A stretch of 64,000 bases of DNA. Origin: Aphrocallistes beatrix. Taxonomy: Eukaryota; Porifera; Hexactinellida; Sceptrulophora; Aphrocallistidae. The notes beneath the pieces were generated by a model, which made no database searches, was not told where the DNA came from, and worked only from the letters and a program-made list of their open reading frames with translations. Location: positions 2,809,148-2,873,147 of the forward strand of contig OY725499.1 of NCBI GenBank assembly GCA_963281255.1, written 5' to 3'. A program made the position numbers and the translations under genes. This document shows, one piece after another, positions 10,201 through 21,453 of this stretch (positions are counted from its first letter, which is position 1; every line of letters begins with the position of its first letter).

Positions 10201-13200
10201 CGTTGTTAAAAATTTGATTAGTCACCATATGGTTGCGCAATAGGTTATATTTGTGACAAATTTGGTGATTTTCAGAGGCCGTTTAGGTGCACTTCTAAGT
10301 GTTTTTATTGTAAAATTTTTCGCATAGAACTGAGATGTGAATGGGTTAATACGACAAATTTGGAATTTTTTCATGGAATGTTGCTACATTCCAGTGTTGC
10401 TATGGAAACGTGTTTTGGTCAGTTGGCGTTATATCTTGAAAACTGCAATAGCTACACATTCAAATGTAATTCCATTTGATAGCGAATATACTACTTCCTA
10501 TTAAGTGATAATATAATTTCGACCTCTAAATTCAATAGTTTATGAGATATTCGACAAATTATCAAATGTGACCAATATGGTACATTGTCGAATATCTCAT
10601 ATTCGCTATCAAATGGAATTACATTTGAATGTGTAGCTATTGCAGTTTTCAAGATATAACGCCAACTGACCAAAACACGTTTCCATAGCAACACTGGAAT
10701 GTAGCAACATTCCATGAAAAAATTCCAAATTTGTCGTATTAACCCATTCACATCTCAGTTCTATGCTAAAAATTTTACAATAAAAACACTTAGAAGTGCC
10801 CCTAAACGGCCTCTGAAAATCACCAAATTTGTCACAAATATAACCTATTGCGGAACCATATGGCGACTCATCAAATTTTTAACAACGGATATGGGTACTT
10901 TGACACCATATTTATATATGCTGATAATACATTCCTAAGCTCTATTGTGCTTTGTAAATGATTTAAGGCAGCTCATGTATTAGTTCAACGGTCTTCCTCC
11001 GCATCCCTAGTCCCAAATCCGCAAGTTACTGTGAGGCCTTATATACAGTAGGCTATGGTATTACATTAATGACAGAAAAATTTGTACTTTGACTCTAATT
11101 CATCATAGCACCAACACCCATAAATGCTGTGTAACAACTCTTCATACATTAAGCATATACAAATGGAATGTTTTAAACTAAAAACATAATTTTGTAAAGA
11201 AAAATATCATCCAAACTCGTCCAGGTTTCCGAGAGTAATTTATATAGAACATGGCCATATTTTTCCGGATGCGCCCCGGTTTTCGGAAGTGGACTGTATA
11301 ACTAGGCCTTATAGTAGAATAGACCATGCTCTGACTAATGGCAACTGAAAATCCTGACTAGTCACCGTTGCAGCATCCCTCGTACTTTCACTATTATGAA
11401 TTGCGATTTTGATTGTGCTTGTATCCTGTAGGAATCCTTACAACACAGACCACACAAGCGGGGGCAGCTCCAGTGGGGAGGGAGCGCTCGTATCAGCTCA
11501 AGGCACGCCTTTCGGAATCGGGACGGATGGAGGGGGGAGTATTCGGATGCCTGCCTTCTTCACCGGGGTGTACGGACACAAGTGTAGCCCGGGGATGGTC
11601 TCCAATGAGGGACAGTACCCTAAGATCGACGACTTACGTATCTCCATCACGACAGGTCCCATCTGCAGGTATGCAGAGGACCTAGGTCCTGTCATGAGAG
11701 CCATCGCAGAGACGCCCTTCCCTGACTGGAATCAGGTCGGTACAACAGCGGTTCTTTACTGCTATGTGCATGCAGTGCTTGATAGGGTGTGAGACCCAAA
11801 TGTTCTGTTTTATCACTAAATCAAAGTTAGAACTTTGCAATTAGGAAAAGACAGAAATATTTATTAATGCAAACAGCTTTGGAATATTTGACAGGGATGG
11901 GCATACCTTATTAAAGGAAATTAACGCGATTGAGCGGAATAACATTTGTAAATATATAAAATTAACGCGAAATTTTATTAGTTAATTTCCCATAATAAGG
12001 TATCTCTGGTCCCAAAATAGGTTTCCAGTCTACTTGGTGACATGGTATCCTCTCAAACCTGTCACGCATCGGAAAATATGTAAATTGGGAGTTTGCCCAT
12101 CCATTGTATACATTTTCTAAATAGTATAAATTACAGGAAATTAAGGTCATGGAAATTAACGCGATTTGAGAAATTTGCGTTAATTTCCTATATAAGGTAG
12201 ATTCTCCATATACAGTACATCTCATACGGTAGTACAGTCGAAATCGGGTTATTTTGACACCGGGTTTTTTTGTCCCATTGGGTTATTTTGTCGTCAAGTC
12301 AGTGTAAAAATTGTTTTATTCATAATTCAATTATAAAATAATCGGATTTTTTTGTCTTCGGGTTATTTTGTCTACCGGGTTATTTTGTCGTTTTGGCAGT
12401 GCAATCAAATGGACAAAATAACCCGATTTCGACTGTATGTATATTTAAGTTATAACTGAGCTGACTTATCCTCGGTGCACGGAGGAAATGGATCTTGTCC
12501 TGTGTGTAGGTGGACGCGTCTAAGCTGGAGATACACTACGTGCTGGAGCCGAACGTCGCCCTCTCCTCCCCGCTAGACCCCGCCATCACGCAGGCCACTC
12601 GCCGGCTGCTCGACACTCTCAGTCAGCTCGGCAGCAACTGCCGCCAGTATGAGAACAAACTGTTCGAGTGGTGCCTCCCCATCTGGACAGGAACCAACCT
12701 GATACACGGAGATCCCTCCGTAGACAAGATGCTGCTTAGCAACGACCCAGACTACAAACCTGTTAGTTTGTGGTTAACTTAAATAGGCGGTTTTCAACCT
12801 TTTTTGGCTGTGGACCCCCCCCTAAAGCAATTATTCCTATATTCTGTGGACCACTATGGAGTCCAAAGACCGGAACCACTGACGTTTAATGACTATTAAC
12901 CGAAGACCCCGGCTATTTTTAATACGAATATTTTCAAAATTTAAATTCTAAATTTAGTGTATTTTCTCAGAAGTTCGACATATTTTTAACCTAAAAATGC
13001 GGTCGATGGTGATTTGTAACTATAGTTACACTTCTGCAACTTAATAAAACAATTTGTGGTAACGATGAGTGCGATTTTTAAAAATCCTCATCCTTTCTAT
13101 TTTAACTAATTTGATTGAAAGATATTTTAATTTCTTGTCCTTTCCAGATGAACTTTGGTTGGGAGCTTTTCAAGAGTTTATTCGGTGTATCGAACTTTCA

Positions 13201-15515
13201 TCTGTACACAAATATCCTCGCTTTTTCTCAGAGAAGAACCAAGTCCAACCTGAACAAAGGATTCAACCGCAAGATGTACGAGGGTGGTCAGAAGGTGAAG
13301 AGGAAGCTAGAAGAGTTGCTGGGAGATAACGGAGTGCTTCTCTTCCCCTCTCACCCCACCACGGCCCCCAGACATAACATGGCACAGGTGAGTGTGGTAG
13401 TCCACTTCTAATGATCCATGGTTAATTCTAAGATTATATAGTATGGCAAATCATATCACTAATTTTATGAGGATTATCCAAAAAAACGAGCTCACAGAAG
13501 GTTATTACAAATAAAAGTGAAGGCTTGTCTGTAACTGATACATCATGGTGGAAAACTCCATGGTCCATGGTGGTTATCAAGTTACGATGAAACAGATCTC
13601 AACTTTTAGACAAATGCCAAAATAAAAAAGGAAACTTCCCTGGATACGTCCCTGTCAAGATGCTGACTATTTTTAATACAAATATTTTCAAAGATTTAGG
13701 TTAGTCCTAAATCAATTCAAAGTCCTAATCAACTGATGATTCAAAATGCTTAATAATAGTAACACCGCAATCGTTCGTGTAATCTGCGATTAGGGAATAG
13801 TTATGCTAACATTATTATTCAGAATGGGGAATGGGGGAAGGAAATTATCAATTATGTACCCAGCTTAGGGCTTCTAAAATTAGATTTCACGCTGCACGCC
13901 GCATCCTATCGTTTGCAGTTATGGTAATAAATCCCTGATCTAAACTTCCCGTACTCCTGTGCTTTGTTTACAATCCACTGAACCAGATGCTACACATAAT
14001 TATACACACTTCCGTAGCTGATCTTGTTGAATTCCCTTTACTTGTTCTATATTCAAGAAAAACTAAAAATAACTTAATTAATATATTGCATCATCTCCCA
14101 GTTGCTTTGTATAATTTTTCATCTGCAACCTGCATTTTCAATTAGTCATTAGAAATGAATTGAGCGTAGGGATATTGCTCTATACGTTGATTCTAGTTAC
14201 AATGATATCCACTTGATTTAAGATCCATCCCTACTCAGATTACCCTGTGTTTTTCGGTGCACATCTAAATTAGTAAACTATGAAAGTCGATGTATAACCA
14301 AGCAAGTTATACAAGTATATCGTTGGACTTTCAGCAAATTAGACTTCTAAACTTAGCATTATACTGTAATACACGTCAATTGAATTGGAACTGTAACAAG
14401 GCTAACTTCATCACTTTATTTATTTAGAGTATTGGTGATTAAAACAGGTTTAATCTTGAATCAATGAATCCATTTCATTAATACTTGTGGAATCAAGTTA
14501 ATTAAGGACAAATGTAGGTATATATGTAATAGAAAATAACTCAATGCGACTTTATTATTTGGTCCTAGAGATACTGATGGTAAAAGAGGCTTTGTATTAT
14601 AAAGATAGCTTTATTTTCCTTTGATTATGGGTCTACGAACCGAAAATGTACTTGTAAAAATTTTCAGTCATAATTAATTGTGCTCCCAATGAGAATTCTG
14701 ATATTAATATTCGAAATAAAATTTACTACAAAGGACTGCGAATATTCTGAGGCACGCCTAACACCGATTTGAGGCACACTAATGTACCGCGGCACACAGG
14801 TTGAGAACCACTGCCTTAAACCATTCCTTATCAACAAAGGATAAGTGGTTGAAATTCGAAATTACTATTCCAACCCATAGTGACATGAGTATGACATTGT
14901 GTATATTTCTGCTTTTAACTAAAACGCAATATGACTCATTTATTCGAAATCAATATCAGATTGACCAAAAGGTGTAGAATCTATTTCCTGAACTTATTTC
15001 TCTAAACTCTTTTTTACAGTTTAATGTATTGTTAAATCGAGAATTGAAATTTCTCCGTAGTGAAATTAACCGATGTAGAAATTGATTATCGGAATAATTA
15101 TGAGGAACTCAATTCCATGGAAGGAATAAACGGTATTTAAAACGACTCATTAGGTAGAAGATTATTGTATATACATAAAGCTAAAAAAACAGTTCCATAT
15201 ATGTATTTCGATTGATTATTATAATCCTATTTAAATTATGCCCGAGGAACCTAATTGTGAACATTGTAAAAAGGAATTCATTTTGAATTGTTAATGATCT
15301 AGGTAATGCCAACTAATTTTTCCTACACTGCGCTTTTCAACGCTATTCTCTTGCCCGTGACTCAGATTCCCCTGGGTCTGGCACCGGACGGCCTGCCAGT
15401 GGGAGTTCAGCTTGTCGCTAAAGAAGGTAACGACCATCTAACCATCGCCTTGGCCGAATATATCTATAAGGTAACTCAGATCGGCTGGACACCACCCTCA
15501 CCTAGTAGCAGCTAG
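7219..15515 (+). CDS. FAAH2: FAAH2-like fatty-acid amide hydrolase (amidase signature), six exons
   Basis: Exons 7219-7572, 7995-8275, 11432-11735, 12510-12761, 13148-13387 and 15303-15515 all join in frame at GT-AG sites, giving 547 residues (human FAAH2 532). Amidase-signature triad: Lys149 in VPFSVKM, Ser224 in SGGSSSGEG and Ser248 in GTDGGGSIR. Spacings of 75 and 24 residues equal those of mammalian FAAH (Lys142/Ser217/Ser241). An N-terminal amphipathic/hydrophobic stretch (residues about 14-40) fits the membrane anchor. The enzyme hydrolyses N-acyl ethanolamides and primary fatty-acid amides at ER or lipid-droplet membranes. The ATG at 7219 is preceded by GGAAC. Intron 2 (3156 bases) holds a mariner and a pogo/foldback nest; intron 3 two MITEs; intron 4 a possible hAT end (TTTTCAACC near 12790). 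No exon is damaged, so the insertions are tolerated. Confidence 0.95.
8337..9671 (+). mobile_element. mariner transposon, apparently complete
   Basis: 1335 bases lying in intron 2 of the FAAH-like gene, same orientation as the gene. Perfect 27 bp inverted ends beginning CAGGGGCATTCAATAAATAC, flanked by TA on both sides (8335-8336, 9672-9673). Contains one intact transposase gene. Identical ends and an open frame indicate recent insertion and possible activity. Confidence 0.97.
8526..9599 (+). CDS. mariner transposase (DD34D)
   Basis: 357 residues, the usual length for the family. The N-terminal half holds two helix-turn-helix DNA-binding regions that recognise the inverted ends. Then follows the WVPHxL linker motif (residues 125-130). 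Catalytic Asp164 lies in VTGDETW, Asp259 in HDNARPH and Asp294 in YSPDIAPCDFWLF; 34 residues separate the last two, which is the classical mariner DD34D signature. No stop or frameshift. The protein would act in the nucleus as a cut-and-paste transposase on the ends at 8337 and 9671. It is unrelated to the host gene and lies entirely in its intron. Confidence 0.97.
   Translation: MASCPNYSEIEQRTYVKFRTILEIPPKSIYEELAMICGEDSLSYSTVRRWVNLFREGRASVQDAPRPGAPKLATNSDKLNEVKEYVDSFPHSSVEDVANNVGISTGSAHTILKSELELRKVQVRWVPHCLTSPQKAARLEMAKENLTIYEWCDPRRLLEIVTGDETWIQFKPPIRKQDGRVWLKKGEVPPAVCVSDFRAPKVLYCIFFDGLGPVAQIPVPKGQTLTGQFYADVVLPEVEKSYLKRRPKTGTRGLKILHDNARPHKTLAVKQKIKDMGMHEVLHPPYSPDIAPCDFWLFRKLKDHLSGREFEDRLSLGRAIFQYLEVIPKDEYRMTFENWIKRLNSVVKYKGDYFEHS
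9744..11296. mobile_element. pogo/Tigger-like element carrying a nested foldback element
   Basis: Ends are CAGTCCACT(C/T)CCGAAAAC, inverted, with TA at 9742-9743 and 11297-11298. Sub-terminal copies of the word CCCGAAAACCGGGGC/GCGCCCCGGTTTTCG occur in both orientations near the left end. Most of the interior (10031-11057) is a different, later-inserted element. No transposase. Confidence 0.75.
10031..11057. mobile_element. Long-armed foldback element (459 bp arms)
   Basis: Left arm 10031-10489 and right arm 10599-11057 are inverted copies that match almost perfectly, separated by 109 bases that hold a further smaller inverted repeat (GAGATATTCGACAA / TTGTCGAATATCTC). Ends are CATAGCCTACTGTATATAAG. 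An exact 7 bp target duplication GTATTAC flanks it (10024-10030, 11058-11064). The family has another copy at 49783-51120 with the 7 bp duplication GTACATT. No coding. Confidence 0.9.
11904..12199. mobile_element. Compound TIR MITE with TACCTTAT ends (intron 3)
   Basis: Three copies of the terminal word TACCTTATTAAAGGAAATTA or its complement occur, at 11904, about 12002 and 12199, each adjoining an AATTAACGCG word. The segment 11904-12002 is itself a 99 bp inverted-repeat unit. It looks like a MITE with an internal or duplicated end. Target duplication not resolved. Confidence 0.6.
12235..12435. mobile_element. pogo/Tigger-like MITE (CGGGTTATTTTGTC family)
   Basis: 201 bases, perfect inverted ends beginning CAGTCGAAATCGGGTTATTT, TA duplication at 12233-12234 and 12436-12437. 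The word CGGGTTATTTTGTC or its complement recurs about six times across the element. No coding. Confidence 0.88.
13388..15302. other. FAAH intron 5 (1.9 kb), one hAT-like end
   Basis: AT-rich intron. Near its right part, at about 14740-14820, a sequence reads on the minus strand as CAGTGGTTCTCAACCTGTGT followed by GCCGCGG, the common terminus of hAT-type elements. The matching left end is not visible within the intron, so it is a fragment. Nothing else is supported. Confidence 0.45.
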
Positions 15516-16174
15516 TACAGCGGCATCATTGAATCATAAATAGTAGTGCAGTGCAATAATATTTTATATGTTCACGTTCTTTTTATTTTAATGCATAGTA
15601 TGTTATATTTGTTAATATATTATTCGATTATGGAGTCATTTTGGGAGTTTCCAATCGGACAAATAGTATACCACAGCAATAATCACTCAACAGGTAATAG
15701 TAACCCACATAGAAATGTCATACTAATGGGATATTTATTTAGCAATTTCTATATTAAGTAATGTAAATTAGAAATGACAGGATAGAAGAGTATCACACAA
15801 GGTGACTACAGAGTCACTGCTCACAATCCAACAGCCTATGAAAGCAAAGTTTGCTATTAAATTTCCTTTGATTTAAGGCAGAACTAGTAAACAGTGCTAT
15901 CGGCAAAACTGTTATTATACCATTCGCTATCTCTTCCAAAGGTATTTATTCCTTGATTTATATCTAGATTGAAGTATCTTATTTATCATTGGTTGTTATT
16001 CTTGAAGTGATTAGAAGAATTGTGCAAAAGCTGAATTCGGATAAAATGTAATTTAAGAGTCATGGGGCTTTAGATTTTAATTAAAGTTGGAACCGCCTCT
16101 TAATTAATGTATGAGTTAGTAACCTTACTGTAATGTTAAGTAATAATGATAAAGGAATTTCAAATTATTTAATT

Positions 16175-16637
16175 AATCATTAGTTTCAATCTGAAATTAC
16201 TGCACAAATGGAAATAATACTCTCCAAATGCTCACTCTCACTATCCTATCAATTCTATTCCGCTTTAGAACAAATTCATGTTTCCCAACAGTTTGTAATT
16301 CCATTCTAAAATATCAGCGACGAAACTTCCGTTTACCGTGGTGCAGGGGGAGCAGCTCTCGCTTAGTAATTTTAAACTAATTTTCGAAGAGATAGCACGT
16401 TTATCATTTTTCTTGACGGATTGGTACACTATCATTTTAATTATTGTAAATTCTCTCTATTTTTCTTTCGCAATATTACGTAGAAGCGGCGATCGCATTT
16501 GCAACAACATTTATAGATATTTTCATGACCTACCAACATTTTGGCGTAAAATACTATTTTACAGGCACTCCCCACTTTAATTTGAGTAAATTTTAAAATC
16601 ATTAGTTTCAATCTGAAATTACTGCACAAATGGAAAT
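16175..16637. repeat. 381-base insertion bracketed by 41 bp direct repeats at a start codon
   Basis: The 41 bases ending at ATGGAAAT occur at 16175-16215 and again at 16597-16637, with 381 unrelated bases between. The sister gene at 21611 has only one copy, so it shows the state before insertion. The second repeat carries the working ATG (16630); the first is a decoy upstream ATG that runs into unrelated sequence. Confidence 0.85.
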
Positions 16638-17508
16638 TACAGACTCGCACCATCACCTCTGGACCGCAGAGACTCACTCACATTTTCTCGCAGCTAAAGA
16701 CGGAGTTGGTCCATTAAACCCCATCCTTACCTACATGCTCCCAGATCTGTTGGCCGATATCGAGCCTTTTAATGTCAAGAAGACTGTCCACGTGCAGGCA
16801 CTCAAGGATGGCTATCCACCAGATGAATCTAAATGGTTGCAAGACATAGCTGACAGCAATCCTGGAGGTTTTCCTCACGGAATTGTTGGGTTTTGTGACC
16901 TGTCCTCACCCGACACACCTAAGATACTCGCGGATCACATGAAATATAAAAATATGAGAGGGATACGTCAGCTTCTTACTTTCCACCCCGATAATAAACT
17001 GTTCTCCTTTGCTGCTCATGACAACTTCTTGACAGATCCGACCTGGCAGCAAGGTTTCTCTCTGCTGGCTACACACAACCTATCCTTCGACGTTCACGCG
17101 ATTCCGCATCAGTATGCGCGGGTGTACGAAGTGATCAAATCACGCCCGGAAATCCCCGTCGTTGTGAACCATTGCGGCGTTATGTTTGAGAGAGACGAGG
17201 CTACCATGAAACTGTGGCGTGAGGGACTTGCAAAGCTATCATCTTGTCCAAATTGTTTCATGAAATTGTCCGGTTTGCAGATAGCAAACAAGGACTGGGA
17301 TAATGTGTTTGTGAAGAAAACTGTGCAAGAAATCGTGGCGCTATTCGGATCCGATCGATGTATGTTTGGATCCAACTTTCCTATGGATAAAATTAACGCC
17401 AGTTATAAGCAGGTCTTGGAAGCAATGGAGTTTGCTACAGCTGAGTATACAGCGGCAGAGAGACAGAATATATTTTCTAATAATGCGAACAAATTCTATC
17501 GGCTATAA
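16630..17508 (+). CDS. Amidohydrolase-2 family hydrolase, copy A
   Basis: 292 residues, single exon. TIM-barrel metal hydrolase of the amidohydrolase-2 group (COG3618; includes L-fuconolactonase and 2-pyrone-4,6-dicarboxylate lactonase). Visible active-site elements: D-S-H-H-H (His7/His9) after strand 1, His156 in FDVHAIPH, His181 in VVNHCG and Asp253 in GSNFPMD. Length is typical. Substrate unknown; a lactone is the likeliest class. It differs from the copy at 21611 by about a dozen residues and a three-residue deletion near residue 26 (VG versus GHPVG), the rest being identical. Upstream there is a 381-base insertion that duplicated the start-codon region, which may change its promoter. A foldback MITE lies 19 bases after the stop and is absent from the other copy. 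Confidence 0.88.
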   Translation: MEITDSHHHLWTAETHSHFLAAKDGVGPLNPILTYMLPDLLADIEPFNVKKTVHVQALKDGYPPDESKWLQDIADSNPGGFPHGIVGFCDLSSPDTPKILADHMKYKNMRGIRQLLTFHPDNKLFSFAAHDNFLTDPTWQQGFSLLATHNLSFDVHAIPHQYARVYEVIKSRPEIPVVVNHCGVMFERDEATMKLWREGLAKLSSCPNCFMKLSGLQIANKDWDNVFVKKTVQEIVALFGSDRCMFGSNFPMDKINASYKQVLEAMEFATAEYTAAERQNIFSNNANKFYRL

Positions 17509-17526
17509 TCGACCATTACTTAGGAA

Positions 17527-17890
17527 TGGGTTTTTATGTAGACTCTGCATTTGTCAGAATATTGAAATTGTCATTAGTCAGAATTTCCTTTACTGGCATT
17601 TGTCAGAATGAGTTTTATCGAGTTCTGACTTTGTCAGAATCATTTTGCATGTGATTCACACAGTCTGAAACGTGTAGCAATCTCCACTGAAAACGATGCG
17701 TTATTATCTAGAAGAATGTAATTTAAATGATTCAGAGTCAAAACTTGATAAAAACTACATATTAGACATTTTAAAAGCAAAATTAAACCGATTCTGGCAA
17801 AGTCACAACTCAATTAAACTCATTCTGACAAATGCCAGTAAAGGAAATGACTAATGACAACTTTAAGATTCTAACAAATGCAGGCACCCC
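17527..17890. mobile_element. Foldback MITE in the 3' flank of copy A
   Basis: Arms are inverted copies of CTGCATTTGTCAGAAT...TTTACTGGCATTTGTCAGAATGA; the word TTTGTCAGAAT recurs about every 20-40 bases. The sister locus after 22510 lacks it. A partial copy is at about 18846-18960, and related tails (TCTAACAAATG) are at about 50930-51060. Exact ends are uncertain (GGG/CCC-containing edges); the conserved inverted core is 17545-17883. Confidence 0.75.
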
Positions 17891-18555
17891 TTTTTTATTG
17901 TTTTGGTTCTTCATTTACTTCAGTTCATGTCGAACTGTTAATTACATTTTGACGATTTCGAAAAAGTTCCAATTCAATTTTGAATACATTGATTATTTCT
18001 GTAGAACTATTTACATAACTAAGGTTGCTATTAAAATTCACAAAATAAATTTATTTGCATAAGGACGAATCAATTATCAAAAAGATGCCCAGGTTTACAT
18101 TCACCTTTCTCATGCGGTTACATTCCTGGCACAAGTGCACCGCGATACCAAGTGAGATCTAGTAGTGTACCGCAACAATACACTTAATTCGGTCTCGTTG
18201 CGTGGAATCTTTGGCCCACTTCCTGAGTCCATAGAACTCTACCATCTGAACTGTGCCAGTTAATTATAGAATGTCTTAATTTAGCCAAATCCTATTATGC
18301 AATAGTTGGTCTGGGTTTTTTTGTTTCAGAGTACCAAGAAGATCAGCACAAAGTTGACGAGATTCTCCTGTGCAATATTCTACTGAACCTGTACTAGTAC
18401 GAGTTGAGTCATGAGTCACCCCACCTGCTTTTGCTTCTGATAAAAATTAGGTCGCTTGCAATTTGAATGTTCCTTCAAAGGATGTATATTTTCTCTGTAT
18501 CAGAGTAATTGCACATGTGTATATTGAAGATTGTACTAAGTTGCTCTCTTTTGTG

Positions 18556-18960
18556 ATATTTATTTAGCAATTTCTATATTAAATAATGTAAATTAGAAAT
18601 GACGGAATAGAAAAATGACTCTGTATCACACAAGGTGATACAGAGTCACTGCTCACAATCCAACAGCCTATGCAAGCAAAGTTTGCTTATATTAAATTTC
18701 CTTTGATTTAAGGCAGAACTAGTAAACAGTGCTATCGACAAAACTGTTATTATACCATTCGCTATCTCTTACCAAGGTATTTATTCCTTGATATATATCT
18801 AGATTGAAGTATCTTATTCATATTGGTTGTTAGTCTTGGAGTGATATGTCAGAATATTGAAATTGTCAATAGTCAGAATTTCCTATACTGCATTTGTCAG
18901 AATGAATTTTATCGAGTTCTGACTTTGTCAGAATCATTTTGCATGTGATTTACACATAGT
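18556..18960. repeat. Orphan flank of the deleted middle amidohydrolase unit
   Basis: Bases 18556-18845 match the 5' flank of both intact genes. At about 18846 the sequence jumps straight into a half copy of the foldback MITE normally found after the gene (ATGTCAGAATATTGAAATTG). The gene body is therefore missing, as expected from one deletion between flank and 3' MITE. Confidence 0.75.
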
Positions 18961-18980
18961 TAACCCTCTCAGAATACTTA

Positions 18981-19271
18981 TATGCCGCGAGCGACAATGT
19001 CACTAACTCTAGAGATAATACCGCTAGAGTTACTCTAGAGATAATACCGCTACCTTAAAACACCTGAAATACGTGATTTTTAAGCTCTATTTCCTCAACT
19101 CAAAACCTCGACAGCCACCCTCTCTGCAAGTAAATGCCCCGTTCGATAACCTGAGAGCCATATCCCCAACCCAAAAATGCTGCTAAATCGGTCTGAAATG
19201 TGTAGCAATCTCCACTGAAAACGATGCGTTATTATCTCTAGACTCAGCGACATTGTCGCTCAGCGCCATAT
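18981..19271. mobile_element. TIR element with ATATGGCGCTGAGCGACAAT ends
   Basis: Left ATATGCCGCGAGCGACAATG and right CATTGTCGCTCAGCGCCATAT are inverted versions of each other. The match continues through (T)CTAGAGATAAT. About 291 bases, no coding; no clear target duplication found. Confidence 0.5.
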
Positions 19272-19518
19272 AAAATAATTTTGCGTCCTAAAATAAATAC
19301 GCATTTCCGTATTAATGTAAATTACGCCCGAGGGACATAATTGTTAAAATAAACATTACATCTTGTGTCCAAATTTCATTCATCTCACACTTATGGTTTT
19401 CCCGGAAAATCCTTTGGAACAAAAATATCAAAAAGATGCCCATGTTTGTCTCCATCTTTCTCATGCGATTCTGACAACCTACAAATGCGGCTCGATTCCA
19501 AGTGAGCATGTCTGGCAC

Positions 19519-19666
19519 CATAGGCGATGAACCCAGGGGGGCTGGGGGGGCTCAAGCCCCCCTCCTCGATTGGAAGACGGACCATAGACGCAATACAAAA
19601 GGGGGGGCTGAGCCCCCCCTGGAACTCCAAAATTAACCATCGATTTCGAAAAGTTCGGCGCCCCTG
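19519..19666. mobile_element. hAT-like MITE (GGCGCCCCTG family)
   Basis: 148 bases, left end CATAGGCG, right end CGCCCCTG, exact 8 bp target duplication TCTGGCAC (19511-19518, 19667-19674). The interior has G/C runs (GGGGGGCTCAAGCCCCCC). A shorter relative is at 41841-41931. Confidence 0.9.
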
Positions 19667-20558
19667 TCTGGCACAGTGGAACGTATTTGAAATATAACTG
19701 TACCAGACTATCTCACTTGGTATCGCGGTGCACTTGTGCCAAGAATGTAACCGCATGAGAAAGTCCTGAGTCCATAGAACTCTACCATCTGAACTGTGCC
19801 AGTTAATTATAGAATATCTTAATTTAGCCAAATCCTATTATGCAATAGTTGGTCTGGTTTTTTTGGTTTCAGAGTACCAAGAAGATCAGCACAAAGTTGA
19901 GATTCTCCTGTGCAATGTTCTACTGAACCTTTACTAGTACGAGTTGAATCATGAGTCACCCCACCTGCTTTTGCTTCTGATAAAAATGAGGTCGCTTGCA
20001 ATTTGAATGTTCCTTCAAAGGATGTGTATTTTCTCTGTATCAGAGTAATTGCACATGTGTATATTGAAGATTGTACTAAGTTGCTCTGTTTTGTAAATCG
20101 GAATTTTATTATACTTTGTTTGCAAATAAATTCAGTATTAATTAATCATCCCTGCAAAATCTACAATGATCATACACATCAGTTCTAATTTCAGTTAACG
20201 GTTGATATTAACCAACATAGAAATGTCATACTAATGGGATAATTTATTTCGCAATTTCTATATTAAATAGTGTAAATTATAAATGGCGGGATAGAAAAGT
20301 ATCACACAAGGTGACTACAGAGTCACTGCTCACAATCCAACAGCCTATGAAAGCAAAGTTTGCTTATATTAAATTTCCTTTGATTTAAGGCAGAACTAGT
20401 AAACAGTGCTATCGGCAAAACTGTTATTATACCATTCGCTATCTCTTACCAAGGTATTTATTCCTTGATATATATCTAGATTGAAGTATCTTATTTATCA
20501 TTGGTTGTTATTCTTGAAGTGATTAGAAGAATTGTGCAAAAGCTGAATTCGGGTAAAA

Positions 20559-21453
20559 TCTTATATATTAAACGCTAGGATTTTTTGTTTGTTTGTTTGT
20601 TTTTGTGTTTGTCCGAAATGATTGAAGAATTGACAACGTAGAGATGTGAAAATTGGCATGTAGGTGTCAAATGATATGACTACGATTAAGTTCTAAGATC
20701 TAAGCGAAATTTTCACACCTCTGCAGAAAACAATTTTTCACACCTTTTCTATACAACATATATTACTTCACTATCGAAATCATTATACGACACTACAATA
20801 GATTGTCATTGTTATTAATAGTTTAAAACCACAAATTATGTTTGATATCTTAAATTTATTATCGTGTATAGCAATAAAAAAGGTTATATGCATATTTTCA
20901 CGCCTTTATATACATATTTTCACACAATTTGACGAATTTTGAAAAATATGCTAGAGACTAGCTTCCAACGGGTGACATGGGGTTTTTAGGAGTGTAGATT
21001 TCGAATATCATATTTTCAGATCTATATGATAAATTATTTGTTTACTTTTGTTTGCAATAGATACATAAAGTAAACAATTTATAAAAATGGGTTAGAAACT
21101 AGCTTTCAACGGTTGACATGGGGTTTTCAGGGGTGTAGATTTCGAATATCATATTTTCGAGTAAGTTTGATAATTAATTTGTTTACAATAGATACATAAA
21201 GTAAACAAATCTCAAAAATAAGCTAGAAACTTGCTTTCAACGGTTGACATGGGGTTTTCAGGGGTGTAGATTTCGAATATCATATTTTCGGATTCATATG
21301 AGAAATTATTTGTTAACTTTTATTTACAGTATTTATATAAGTAAAAGAATTCCCAAACTAGGTTAGATTGAGTAACTCCAGGCGCCCGCAGGGCGACTCT
21401 GCGGATACAAATTGTCCGCCAGCCGCGCAGCGCAAGCAAGCGAAGCGCGCTTG
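20559..21453 (+). mobile_element. Non-autonomous Helitron, copy 3 (empty site known)
   Basis: 895 bases in plus orientation: starts TCTTATATATTAAAC, then a (TTTG)n tract, ends with hairpin CAAGCGAAGCGCGCTTG (terminal CTTG). The paralogous locus at about 16045-16060 is empty: GGATAAAA/TGTAATTT. Here the element sits exactly between that A and T without target duplication, which is the Helitron hallmark. The 3' end CTTG deviates from the usual CTRR. It has internal 131-141 bp tandem repeats. Confidence 0.88.
20949..21360. repeat. Three tandem 131-141 bp units inside the Helitron
   Basis: Units begin at about 20949, 21090 and 21221. Each contains GACATGGGGTTTT followed by TGTAGATTTCGAATATCATA. 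The second and third agree more closely with each other than with the first. Confidence 0.8.

Noticed and set aside
12784-14820. A single hAT element spanning FAAH intron 4 to intron 5 (TTTTCAACC at left, GGTTGAGAACC at right)
   Set aside because: Exon 5 (13148-13387) lies between, and the internal sequences next to the two ends differ; more likely two separate fragments.
7573-15302. FAAH gene as a pseudogene because of mariner and foldback insertions
   Set aside because: All insertions are in introns; six exons join in frame with the catalytic Lys/Ser/Ser at exact spacing.
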